From NCBI RefSeq assembly GCF_000485595.1, contig NW_014577474.1, positions 1 through 31,188 on the forward strand: a stretch of DNA of 31,188 nt. The letters run 5' to 3'. Below the pieces are notes generated by a model. It saw only the letters and a list, made by a program, of their open reading frames with translations, had not been told where the DNA came from and did no database searches. Below are positions 1 to 10,397 of the stretch, one piece after another (position 1 is the first letter of the stretch; the number at the start of each line of letters is the position of its first letter). The translations under genes and the position numbers were made by a program. This DNA comes from Priapulus caudatus. Lineage: Eukaryota; Priapulida; Priapulimorpha; Priapulimorphida; Priapulidae.

Positions 1-299
1 TCTAATATACTTGGAGATGACGCATGCTCCATATGTTGAAAATCTTTTATAGATAGATATAAAATAAGATAGTACTGTGAAATTCTAATGACAACAAAAT
101 TCTGAAAGGCAAGTATCATTTAATAAAATAAACCAAAATCGCATGGGGGGGAGATAGTGAGCGTGTCCTAACAATGATGTGTACGCAACTGCGTATCTGC
201 ATATCTGCGCCTAACAAATGTGTCACTACGCACGACTGAAATTGTACGTTCATAACCGTAGCAACAGACCCCAGATGAGCCCAGACGCTCTGCGGCTCT
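1..299. other. Left flank, nothing assigned
   Basis: No open frame, RNA gene or repeat is recognisable here. A short G run lies near 146. The stretch ends where the 5' LTR of element A begins. Confidence 0.5.
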
Positions 300-402
300 T
301 GTTTTTATATCCTCGAGCCGGGATATTCCCTCGCGGGGTACTAAAACAGAGATACGATCACGCCGTCACGCGTGGGCTTAAATAAAGAAGCACAGAGTGA
401 CA
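300..402 (+). repeat. 5' LTR of element A
   Basis: It matches 4368-4475 with a few substitutions and one 5-bp gap (GGCTA is extra in the 3' copy). It starts TGTTTTTATATCC, which contains a TATA-like stretch, carries the polyadenylation signal AATAAA at 381-386, and ends TGACA. Promoter and poly(A) signal within about 100 bp makes it a very compact LTR. Confidence 0.7.
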
Positions 403-595
403 TAAAATGATGCCGGAGTGACCAGGATATAAAATTTCAGTCACGTGATACGTAGCGCTAACGCATGAGTGATCTAATCCGATTGTTTTCCAGCAGTTAA
501 TGCACATTCCGTTTCAGAAATCGCAGGGCCAGGTAACGGCTGGTAAGGGATTTGAGGTAAGCTGTTTTGGGGGACTCTAGAGCTCTGGGCGTACG

Positions 596-1283
596 ATGGC
601 GCAAGGGATAAATATGGGGGATATTGTTCAGATTATGGGACAAGCGCTTAGTCCGGTGGTAAGGGAGATAAGAGATGAGATGAAACTACAGGGGATACGA
701 CGAGAAATACGGAAATTTACGGGGGATGCGAAGGTAGATAGCATGAAATTTAGGGAATATGAGAGGCAGTTAGAGCCGAGATAGGCGCTCGGCTGGGGGC
801 AAATGCAGATTTAAAAGAGGTGCTCTTGATGACGACGGCAGGGTCGGCATACGATTTTTGCATCCGACAAACAAGGGAGAATGCGGCGATAGGGGGCGAG
901 GAGCTAATAGAACTGATGAGGGAGAGATTCGGGGATCAGTTCGAACGGCTAGCTGCGAGACTAGATTTGAAAAGAATCATGCAGAGGCGGGACGAGACGA
1001 TCCAGGAGTTCGAGGAACGCATCGCCAGGGTATATAGTACGGCTTACCCAGGAGAGAAAGGACACGCACCGGAGATGCAGGGAACTTTAGTGGAATCATT
1101 TATAGATGGATTGGCTAAGAAGGCGATTAGAAGGGAACTAATAGCGCAGAACCCCAATACCCTACAAGCGGCAGCAAAAGTAGCGAGAAGAGAAGATAGA
1201 CTAGACAGAGAGGTAGCGCTGAGGGAAAAAGAGGTCCCAATGGAGGTAAATAGCGCCACAGCAAGGGAAGGAGAAGGTCGATT

Positions 1284-1290
<7 letters not shown>
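596..1290 (+). pseudogene. gag: Broken gag of element A
   Basis: Gag is the structural protein that packages retrotransposon RNA into virus-like particles. A first frame starts at an ATG at 596 with A at -3 and G at +4 and stops at 782-784. The protein continues in another frame from about 781 to 1290. The continuation has the look of the Retrotrans_gag family: an ELIELMRERFGDQFERL segment, then a QRRDETIQEFEERIARV segment, then an amphipathic helix ending near VESFIDGLAKKAIRREL. One small indel near 765-784 therefore splits the gene. The C-terminal nucleocapsid part is lost in the GA microsatellite that starts at 1288. I see no intact zinc knuckle; a Cys-Tyr-Gln codon run near 1636 is a doubtful remnant. 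Assignment to gag is firm; the exact clade is unknown. Confidence 0.75.
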
Positions 1291-1322
<32 letters not shown>

Positions 1323-1333
1323 CGAGAGAGAGG

Positions 1334-1392
<59 letters not shown>

Positions 1393-1410
1393 CGAGAGAG
1401 CGAGAGAGCG

Positions 1411-1450
<40 letters not shown>

Positions 1451-1516
1451 CACGAGAGAGCGAGAGAAAGAGAGAGAGAGCGAACAGATGTATATGAGAG
1501 AGAGAGAGGGAGAGAG

Positions 1517-1553
<37 letters not shown>

Positions 1554-1603
1554 ATGTATGTGAGAGAAAGAGAGAAAGAGGAGAGAGAGTGGGAGAGAGG
1601 AAG
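1288..1603. repeat. (GA)n microsatellite
   Basis: About 315 bp of nearly pure GA dinucleotide, broken by scattered C, TATATG and TATATGTATG interruptions. It begins within the last codons of gag. The long Ser-Leu reading frames on the opposite strand and the Arg-Glu frames on this strand are products of the repeat, not genes. Confidence 0.95.
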
Positions 1604-2490
1604 GGCAACGAACGTGTGTCTCGAATTTCTTATCCTGTTATCAGGCCGCGACATTTCCTTTGATGTTTAAATGTGGATGATTTCTATGCTGGAGTACCTA
1701 CTAGTTTTTAATGCTGGCGAAATCAATGTGATAACTAGCAGATCTCGATAAATTTTTAAACCAAGTAGCCAGCATGTTGTAACTGGTTTGTAACTTATAT
1801 AGAGCTGATGGTACAGTTCTTTTCTGTTTGATAAAGCTGATTAGCAGTAGAATCTTGATTGCCAGCCAGAGAATGCCCCACCCAATCAAATCACTTCGGT
1901 GTATCAGTTGTACGGCATCTCGGGTTACTTCACTTCATTGACTGTGTCACGGCTACTAGTGTGTACGGATTCGTCAGGAGTTCTTGTTGAAATGTATTTA
2001 CGTGTGAAGGTGAATAGTGGAAGTACGTTCATTCACTTTCTCATACCTCGGTCCCGCTATCCCTCACTAATATATATGCTACTGGGGGAGTTAAGTACTT
2101 TGCTTCATCAAGGTTGAGTGACGGCAGTGTAGCATGCGGGGTGTGCTAAGAATAGCATTGGTCACAACTCATGAACTGGAGGAGACGGGACGTATTGGGG
2201 TCACCGGTCGAATAGGTGACGCCAGGCTAGAACACGGAACAGTCGGTGAACGTACTCGCACGAATGCACCTACGGATTTCTTCGTGATAAAGAATGTTGC
2301 CAGTTAGTTCTAGACAGAGACGATCGGTAGTAATATGCGACTGTTTGAACATTATTGGTAGTACGGCAGCAGCGAGAAGTGTTGGTGCGCGATATCGTAT
2401 AAATTTTATTAGTGTGGTACTGTGCAAGTGGGATGTATTTCGTGTAGATATGCAGACAGTGTCAACATATTATGTATTTTAAAATAATGA
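1604..2490. other. Interior of element A, unassigned
   Basis: Base composition is balanced, and all frames are short and dissimilar to any family I know. It might be part of element A or a later insertion, since its composition differs from the purine-rich part that follows. No terminal repeats were seen at its edges. Confidence 0.4.
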
Positions 2491-3990
2491 ATATTAAAAG
2501 ATGAGAAAATGCGAATGGGGAGCAAGAGAAGAAGAAAGAGACACGAGACGAAGATTTGATAGGCGGGCAAAACAGACCTATCAACCAAGCGATGGCGACG
2601 GAGAGGGGTCATCGGACGATGAAACGCCGTTGAGAACCATACAACGTCGAGAGAGAGGAACGACGCCGGACGACGAACGGCGACGAACGACAGTGACGGC
2701 GAAGAAACACGAGCGTCACAGTACGATCCCGAGCAGAAAGGAAACTCGGATCAACACAACACGGCAGGAGTGAGAGAGACGCCACCGAAGAGAGAGGCGG
2801 TTGCACATGCTAGCGAATCAACTGGCATACATAGCGATACACAGGAGGCTGATATCCAGCGAGATTCAGGAGCTTCCAGGAAGAGAGAGAGAGCACGGAT
2901 CAGCACAGGAGATGTTCGGACGAAACATACTCGGAAGAGACAGTGCTGACAAGGAAGAGGTGTACAGCCGCCAAGGAGGACAGGGAGGACAACGACGACG
3001 AGGACACGACCCGATTGTAAAACGGAAAGGACTGATCATCCCGACCATTACGAACGGGACAAAACGACAAATAACGAGACAGACGAACAAAGGCGACTGA
3101 GGGTACACGACAGAGAGGAATATTAAGACGGGCATAGTTCAGGTGAGAATCGAACGAGTCGCGTATGTACCCTCATACATCGAGGGGGTTTTCTACAGGT
3201 GGGAGCTCGCCTGGGGGAAGCCACGCACTCGTTCGAACACAAAGAACTAAGAGACGAGAGAAGAAGACAGGAAAGCAGAGAAAGGGGAAAGGGGAAACAA
3301 CGTAACGTGACGCGAAGATATAACGCGTAACGCCAATATATAACGAGAGAACAGAAGAAATATGATGATAGAAAAGAGAGAACGAAAGTGTACATAAGAA
3401 CGGTAGACCCACTCGGAGGGGGGGAAATCAAGAGATGAAACAGTCAGCGTCTCACACACCTATACTACCTGGACTAACACAGCACAGGAACAACCGCCAC
3501 TGCAACCACAGCAATAGACAGGACAGAAACGGCAGCCGAGAAGGAGATAGCAGCGAGCACAGCTTTGAGAGGAATAGGTGGAAATACTATACAAATAACA
3601 TCATAAGACACAACGCAAGGGCCTATTCCTTTCAACGCCGGAGGGAGCTGAGAGGGAAAGGTCTCGTGAGGACACGAGAAGAGAGACGTACCGGAGGTAC
3701 GTCATTTCAAAGGGAGGGGCACGTGTAACCGAGCACACGGTACGAAAAGGAACGCGAAAAGATTACGTAACCGGACACCGGGCAGTGCCAGCCGGCCGAG
3801 GGAGGTACATGACATCACTAACCCAGTTCGGGGGAGAACAACAGCAGCAGAACAGGAAACAAAGGAAGTTGGCGGGTACGCCCATTGACCTAAGGGACCG
3901 AGGTCGCACGCGGACGTTGGGCAGCATAAATAAGCCGAATTTAACAGAGTAAGATATAGAGGGTGCTGGGACCAGCCGTGACGATGCTGA
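2491..3990 (+). other. Arg-rich, purine-biased 3' part of element A (decayed reading frames)
   Basis: The plus strand is strongly A/G/C-biased and poor in T. Reading frames are open in pieces: 2501-2773 (90 codons, rich in Arg, Asp and Glu), a continuation in another frame to about 2946, 2801-3100, and 3435-3728, then a frame through about 3950. Together they suggest one or two formerly long, charged, low-complexity proteins broken by frameshifts. The T-poor bias on one strand argues for former coding or for strand-biased mutation. I recognise no protease, reverse transcriptase, RNase H, integrase or envelope motif. It could be a gag extension, a unique non-autonomous cargo, or noncoding. Confidence 0.4.
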
Positions 3991-4367
3991 ACAAGACTCC
4001 TCTGACGAGATGGCATATACGTAACTATGGTTTTTCTTTGTATGTTAGTTGATTGTATAGACTGTTTAGATTGTTGTTAGAGTAAATGGTATAGAATTTG
4101 GACGGGACAGTATTGTGGGTTAATAATATAGTTTAGCGTTATTGGCAGTAGATGTGTCGCGGAGATGATTTAAGCGAGACGTACGGGTAACGACGTTAGT
4201 AACAGCGATTGTAGGCAAGCGCTGGGTAGTCATTAGAATACATGACGAATCGACAACGAGTGGGGTGTTGGGATTGAAGTGTACGGTGATGGGGGGGATA
4301 TTGATTAATAAATATTATGCGTGTGTGTATCATATAAATTACAGTGTTGCGTTGTATATCACGGACT
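3991..4367. other. 3' untranslated part of element A
   Basis: This is a T-richer stretch between the purine-biased part and the 3' LTR. A G-rich run at about 4290-4303 is the only polypurine-tract candidate, but it lies some 65 bp upstream of the LTR start I infer. No genes are seen. Confidence 0.4.
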
Positions 4368-4475
4368 GGTTTTTATATCCTCGAGCCGGGTTATTCCCTC
4401 ACGGGGTAGGCTACTAAAATAGAGATACGATCACGCCGTCACGCGTGGGCTTAAATAAAGAAGCACGCGGTGACA
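4368..4475 (+). repeat. 3' LTR of element A
   Basis: Direct repeat of 300-402. The AATAAA signal is at 4454-4459 and the end is TGACA. It has a G where the 5' copy has the initial T. Confidence 0.7.
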
Positions 4476-4523
4476 ATATAGTAGGTTCAAAGGTGGTTCA
4501 AAGTGACATTTGACTAAGTACTA

Positions 4524-4636
4524 GTACTAGTAGTAGCAGGAGTAAGATAATATAGGATATAAGATGATATATAAGATGATATATAAGATGATATATATAA
4601 TATCCTATATTATCTTACTCCTGGTAGTAGTAGTAC
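4524..4636. repeat. Long hairpin with tandem 12-mer loop
   Basis: The 37-nt left arm (4524-4560) pairs with 4600-4636 with three mismatches, all in the TAG/TAC triplet part. The loop (4561-4596) is three exact copies of AAGATGATATAT. It could be a tiny foldback element; no target duplication is seen. Confidence 0.85.
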
Positions 4637-4869
4637 GCCATCGCTGGCAGGATTTTCCACAGAAAAAGTTGAAGTTGGTCATATGATAATGCTGCTTTTA
4701 TCATAAATTTGCCATTTTTAATTCAAACTTACAAATGAAATGTCCTTCCACATCCCTTAAAACTGCCTGTAGTGCAGTTGACGGGCTGCACAGGATGCAT
4801 TCTCTACTCTAACAAATAATTTGAAATGTATTCTTGGAGAAGGTAAAGTTGCTTGCATTGGAGATTAGC

Positions 4870-5290
4870 AGTAACTGTCGTCGCCTCCGACGTTCCACTC
4901 GCGCTTAAGTGAGCGCGCCGCGCGCGACAGTGTAACGCGAGTGAACTGTCGACACTGGACCAGTCTATGCTAGTAGTCGCTCGCAGCTAGATCGGATCCC
5001 TATGAACTCTTGTTTCAACATGGCGGCGCGTCGTTTGAATTTTAGTGTTTGTGACAATGAAACAGCATAATTATACTTGAGAAGAGATACCCCGAAGTGC
5101 AGAAGTGACTTATTCAGTTATAGCAAGGAAGTAGGCAAATATTGTTAAAGTGAAATCAGGTAAACGTACATATATTGGGAGCAAATCACGTAACAACGTA
5201 AACAGAACTCCGACTGCACAAAACCCGTTGACCATTCAAATTATTCTGGTCTGGACGGGTCACAAACACGGTACTTCTACTACTACCGCC
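4870..5290 (+). promoter_or_regulatory. LINE 5' UTR / internal promoter region
   Basis: This CpG-rich leader lies ahead of ORF1. It contains an inverted pair of CGCGAGTG/CACTCGCG-like words around 4890-4945 and the YY1-like box described separately. Full-length LINEs carry an internal RNA polymerase II promoter here; that role is inferred from position and composition. Confidence 0.5.
5016..5027 (+). promoter_or_regulatory. YY1-like box CAACATGGCGGC
   Basis: It fits the AANATGGCGGC consensus of the zinc-finger factor YY1, which places transcription start in mammalian L1 5' UTRs. Here it sits 275 bp upstream of the ORF1 ATG. Its function in this element is inferred. Confidence 0.5.
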
Positions 5291-6748
5291 ATGAGTTCAA
5301 CACCAAAACGGAGCACAGTCGCGTCTCAACCCTGTGGCAACTGCACCATGTGTGAATTAGAAGACACCGACAATATGATCCGATGTGACGAGTGCAAAAG
5401 CTGGGTGCACTACACTTGCTCTAAGCTCCCCCATTATGAGCTAGCCAGGTACATCTCTGTTTCCACCAGGAAGTATAAGTGCGAAAACTGCGCACTGGTC
5501 GACGAGGACATTCAATCCCAGCTGAACTTCTATGCAGTATATGTAAAAGAGCCTGGTACGACAACAAAGCAGGAATCGGCAACTCAGACTGAGGCTGAGC
5601 AACCCTCAGGCTCAGACAACACTGAAAACCATTCACACAACAAGGAACTGGTAAGCGATAAAAACATGACGCTACTAGAGAAATCTCTAAGCAACGCTAT
5701 TGAACGAGCATTCGAGTGCTCAGTCAAGGCATGGGACCCAATAGTAAAAATAATGGCCGACATGCAGCAAGGATTCAGGTCCTCCATCGCGGAACTAAAT
5801 AAAGAAAAGAGTACCCTAATTAAAATAGGTGATAAGATCAATGCCTCTACGGACTGCCAAACCAATATCGACAACAAACTACGTCACCTGGAACAACTAA
5901 CCCAGCAGAACATTCAAATCTCAAAAGGTACTAACACCCAACTAGAAGGGATAAAACGCCAGGTCTGCAATCTAGACCTCCACCGACCTGGCATACCATC
6001 ACATAGTCCTACTGAAAAGGCACCAGAGATAGGTGCTAAGAAGTCAACGATGACCAGCACAACTCCGGCGGCAGACAGGCATAGAGACGACAACCAACCG
6101 GAGCCTCCCCAGAACCCTACCGACCTCATCATCATCGGCACCTCCATCATCCGCAAAATCGATGAGAGGAAAGTACTCCCGGGGACAAATGTGAAAGTCA
6201 TGAAAAACATTTACACGTTTGGTGAACTAGAGGAAAAAATCCCTGAACTTGCCTCCCATAAGCCGAAAGTCATCGTCATACAGATAGGCAGCAACGACCT
6301 CACAAGTAAATCTGTGGAGCAGTGCATCTCCGAGCTAGACGGCTTGCTTTCTAGCATAGTGAAATCGATACCGGACACTCTAATATATGTATCAACTCTG
6401 CTACCCCGACTCAACAACACCTTCAACAGGAAAAAACAAGAAGTCAACAGACACATCCTGGCTACATCAAAACAAGAGGGTCATTTCGGGGTGATCAACC
6501 ACGAAGATCACTTTGAAAGAGATGGCTCCTACAAGGAGTACCTCTTCCAGGACGACAAACACTTAAACGATAAGGGAACGGCAATGTTCGTCCGTCACCT
6601 GAAACAAATAGTGTGCCCCCTGTGGAAGAATGGAAGAACCTGGCCCCCATCGATGATGCCACCCAACCCCGCCAACGGTAACCCCCAAAATAGCAAAATT
6701 AAGGCTACGCTGAGTCAGCTAGTTTCAGTACTCAGCGATATGGTTTAG
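5291..6748 (+). CDS. LINE ORF1 protein: PHD finger plus SGNH esterase
   Basis: 485 residues, intact. I chose the ATG at 5291 because its context (ACCGCCATGA) is good and it is the first in-frame ATG, although the frame is open further upstream. Residues 15-67 form a PHD-type zinc finger: Cys15/18, Cys32/35, Trp38, His40/Cys43, Cys64/67. Residues about 110-260 are polar and helix-prone, probably a coiled coil. Residues 278-450 match the SGNH (GDSL-like) esterase fold: G-T-S at 283-285 with candidate nucleophile Ser285, G-S-N-D at 333-336, and D-D-K-H at 421-424 supplying Asp and His. CR1-type ORF1 proteins of this design bind RNA in the retrotransposition particle; the esterase's substrate is not settled. 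All catalytic residues are present, unlike in the ruined ORF2 downstream. Confidence 0.9.
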   Translation: MSSTPKRSTVASQPCGNCTMCELEDTDNMIRCDECKSWVHYTCSKLPHYELARYISVSTRKYKCENCALVDEDIQSQLNFYAVYVKEPGTTTKQESATQTEAEQPSGSDNTENHSHNKELVSDKNMTLLEKSLSNAIERAFECSVKAWDPIVKIMADMQQGFRSSIAELNKEKSTLIKIGDKINASTDCQTNIDNKLRHLEQLTQQNIQISKGTNTQLEGIKRQVCNLDLHRPGIPSHSPTEKAPEIGAKKSTMTSTTPAADRHRDDNQPEPPQNPTDLIIIGTSIIRKIDERKVLPGTNVKVMKNIYTFGELEEKIPELASHKPKVIVIQIGSNDLTSKSVEQCISELDGLLSSIVKSIPDTLIYVSTLLPRLNNTFNRKKQEVNRHILATSKQEGHFGVINHEDHFERDGSYKEYLFQDDKHLNDKGTAMFVRHLKQIVCPLWKNGRTWPPSMMPPNPANGNPQNSKIKATLSQLVSVLSDMV

Positions 6749-7433
6749 CCCCTGTCAACCAGTGAGTAAGGTAATGGTCCACCAGCTACATTAGGCTTAT
6801 ACCACCCCTCGATTGAAATCTATCCTAAATGCTGAACCCCACAAATTGTGATTGCCGCCTCATATTTAGTCATCATAACACGGTCATCAATTGTAAATAA
6901 GTCGAATTCATTCTAAGTATCTGTGATTTTCCTCGCGGTTGTTTCGATTATAGCAACAAACCTAATCTCAAAACGAGGCACATTGCACAGTTTTGACATA
7001 ACGAGCATATATATAGTTAAACTGTCTGTATCGCCTCCACGTAACCAACGATCTAGTGACCCCTAAGGCTAGAAGCTCAACAGGATTTTTTTAAATCTAT
7101 GTTTTTTGTGTATATATGCATTTACAGATGAGCGCGAGTGTATGCTCGTGCGTATAAGTGTATGCGTAAATGTGATGACACTCGTATGTTTGTGTATGCT
7201 CATATATATATATATTTATAGGCATGTGTATGTATATACTTACATGCACTTATGCATGAATTACTTCATTGTGTTATTAGACAAGCCACCGTACTTAAAT
7301 AGATTAACTAAGTTCAGCAGACAAACTAATGTATAAGTCTAAGAAGGAACAGATAGTCACTACTTTTTCACTTACGGGTATCCATTCTCAAAGTAACTGT
7401 GTTGAATCTTTATTCCACTATCGCGTTAAAACC
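6749..7433 (+). other. Spacer between LINE ORF1 and ORF2
   Basis: An AT-rich, TA/TG-repetitive stretch with several stops in each frame. It is unusually long (about 685 bp to the preferred ORF2 ATG) for a LINE inter-ORF spacer. The repetitive TGTATG/TATATA part at 7100-7250 may have expanded after insertion. Confidence 0.5.
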
Positions 7434-10255
7434 ATGGTGATTGAAAGACAAACTAAGTCGGTGTTCTCCAAACTAGGTATCACTAGTTGGAACATACACG
7501 GTGGACTCGAAAAGAAACTGCAGGACCCTGATTTCATAAACATGGTATCCAAATTTGATGTGATCGGCCTATCTGAAACTTGGACAGCGTCCAACTCAAA
7601 AGTAAAAATTCCCGGTTATATTGAAATGCACAAACCAAGACCTAGAAATAGGGCAAACGTTAACAACCATGGAGGATTAATAGTATATTGTCACCAAAAA
7701 CTAAAACAAACATCAAAATTTCTAAACAGTGCCAGCGATAACCTTATCTGGCTAGAGATTGACAACTCACACTCGAACAATATTATCATATGTTTTGCAT
7801 ACATACCACCTGAAAACTCTCCGTATTGTAAAGACACGTTTGAAATCATGGAGGAAGAAATAATAAAATATTCTGACCTAGGAAGCATTATCATAGCAGG
7901 CGATCTAAATGCGAGGACGGGGAACCTAAATGACATCACGGAACCAGAAGAAACCCAATATGTTAATCTCCCCGCAACAGGTCTTAACCAAACCTACATC
8001 CCTAATAAACTGAACCAAGACAAAAATGTTAACAATCACGGACGAAAATTAATTGACCTGTGTATTGGAAGTGACCTTGTCATCACAAATGGTAGAATAC
8101 TGGGGAACACAAAGGGATATTTCACTTACTATGGCCCATCAGGCAAAGTGTTATAGACTATGTCATTACTATGCCTAGTCTTCTGCAAAATGTGCTGTCC
8201 CAGACAATACATGACCCTACTCAATTCTCAGACCATTGTCAAATCTCTTTTACTCTGTCACATTTGACAATCGCAAAGATGGTAGATCTAAAAATGCCAC
8301 CTTGTTCAATAGGCCCCAGTTCATTCAAATGGGATAATCTGGCAGCAGAGAGATTCAAGCTAGCGCTGACCAAACCTGAAATATCCAATAAAATTAATAA
8401 CATACTCCTTAACCACGAAATAGACACAGAAGAAGCTTCCGATGAATTGAGAGATATATATATGTCTGCAGCGGAATACTGCCTTAAGCGGAACAAAACA
8501 AGGCCTAAGACAAACACGCCGAGACCGTGGATGACAACAAACCTCAAGAGACTTAAAAACGACATAAATATAGCAGCAAGAAAACGTAAACTAAACCCTC
8601 ATAATCCCCACCACAGAACATTATTCTCATATCTATGCAAATTATACAAAAAATCTGCTAAATACCAAAAAAACTCATATTTCAACAAAATGGCCTACGA
8701 ACTCGAGTCGCTCCAATCAACCAACCCAAAAGATTACTGGAAAATCATAAATAAACTAAGAGAAACCCCAAAAAATAATGTAGGCCCTGCCACAATATCA
8801 TTACCTCAACTATTCAACTACTATAAAACGTTATACCTTGATGAATCAACAGAAAACAACCCATTGTCTACCAGAGAAACTGTAATTAACCTTAATGAAA
8901 TCATAGAGCTAACAAAAGATAAAACCCATTCATCAATAGGAAGAGATAATCTAAACATCCCCTTCACTATCTCAGAAATAAAGAAGATTTCCAGAACTTT
9001 AAAACCTAACAAAAGTGTGGGCTTCGATAGCATCTCCAACGAGATGATAGCATGCTCAATGGATCAGATGGCTAGAGTCGTATGCAAAATATTCAACCAA
9101 ATACTAGAATACTAGAATCGGGAATCTACCCCAAAATCTGGTCTAGAAGCACAATAACACCCATCTTTAAATCTGGTGACCCGAACCTTCCTGATAATTA
9201 CCGAGCAATCTCCATTACAAGTTGTCACGGAGAACTGTTCAACTCTCTACTCAATAAACGTATCACTAATTATCTACTATCAAACAACATAATCTCAAAG
9301 TTTCAAAGTGGTTTTATCAAAGGTCGCAGAACCTCCGACAACCTCCTGATAATAAAAACACTGGTAGATAAATATGTTAAAGTGAACAGGTCTACCCTAT
9401 TCTCGTGCTTTGTCGACCTAAAAAACGCCTTTGATAAGGTATGGCATAAAGGCCTCTTTCTTAAACTAAAAACATATGGCATAGAGGGCAATATTCTAAA
9501 TGTGATAACTAACATGTATTCGAAGACGGAGGCAAGCATAAAATGCCAACGAAGATTACCGAATCCTTCCCTTGTCAAAGCGGAGTCCGTCAAGGTGAGT
9601 ATTATTAACGCCCAATACTATTTAATATGTTTCGTAAATGACATCCGAACTACCTTAAAAATGGGGTCATGTCCAACAATTATGTCAGGAACAATCGAAA
9701 ATGTCTCATGTATGCTGATCGACCTCGTACTATCAGCGAGACTGAAACGGGCCTCCAGAATTCTCTTAACGACTTAAAACAGTAATTGCGAACACTGGAA
9801 ACTAAAACTTATACAGCACTTAACGTCACAAATATAATCTCAAAATGGGCCTTCCACCACTTAAATTCTAGACGCACTACAAATAATTAGGGTTCCACCT
9901 ATACCACATGTTAAACTCAAAATTGGTAGAGGACTTTAGTAAAAGGCCACTAAAAAAGCAATGCACAACTCTAAAGACGGCCCTCTATCTTAACTACGAA
10001 ACTCCGGCAAACGTACAGATACGCCTGCTTCCACTCATGTGATATTCCCCCATACCCTACATGGCCTGGGAAATTTGGGGCCCAGACTTCATCTCCAAAA
10101 TTATCAATCGAATCAGATTACTCATGCCCATCCAAATATACAAACACCTGTTCAGTCTATGAATCCGCTTTTCATTGAAACGATTCGAACAAAATTTGCA
10201 AATGCGGTACTGCCGGAGTCAGAACTAAAACCTCAACATACGACACCAAAAGGCT

Positions 10256-10280
10256 GGGGGGTGCGGGGGGGGGGGAGGGG

Positions 10281-10327
<47 letters not shown>

Positions 10328-10397
10328 CGGGGGGGGCGGGGGGGGGGGGCGGCGGGGGGGGGGGGGGGGGGGTGGGGGGGGGGGGGGGGGGGGGGGG
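10256..10397. repeat. Poly-G tract inside LINE ORF2
   Basis: About 142 bases of almost uninterrupted G on the plus strand, with a few C, A and T. It would form G-quadruplexes. Its exact length and the scattered C are unreliable in any assembly. The Gly- and Pro-rich frames across it are artefacts of composition. Confidence 0.9.

Larger units (their letters stand above)
300..4475 (+). mobile_element. LTR retrotransposon A, gag-only, probably non-autonomous
   Basis: Two direct repeats of about 105 bp (300-402 and 4368-4475) bracket a 4.0-kb interior. A retrotransposon-type gag lies near the 5' repeat on the same strand, so I read the repeats as LTRs. No aspartic protease D-T-G, reverse transcriptase D-D box or integrase motif could be found in any frame, so the element probably depends on another element's pol, as in LARD-type elements. 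No 5-bp target duplication is visible at the inferred ends: GCTCT lies on the left and ATATA on the right. The ends may therefore be slightly misplaced or the flanks changed. Confidence 0.65.

Noticed and set aside
1127-1654. Long Ser-Leu repeat reading frames on the minus strand
   Set aside because: They are the translation of the GA microsatellite and of the gag antisense strand, not a protein family.
1636-1662. Possible zinc knuckle after the GA repeat in element A
   Set aside because: Only a Cys-Tyr-Gln run and a His-Phe pair in a different frame; too weak to call.
5421-6456. Minus-strand frames opposite LINE ORF1
   Set aside because: Shadows of the coding strand, without motifs.
7106-7336. 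Cys- and Tyr-rich open frame between LINE ORF1 and ORF2
   Set aside because: It follows the TGTATG/TATATA repetitive stretch and has no domain.
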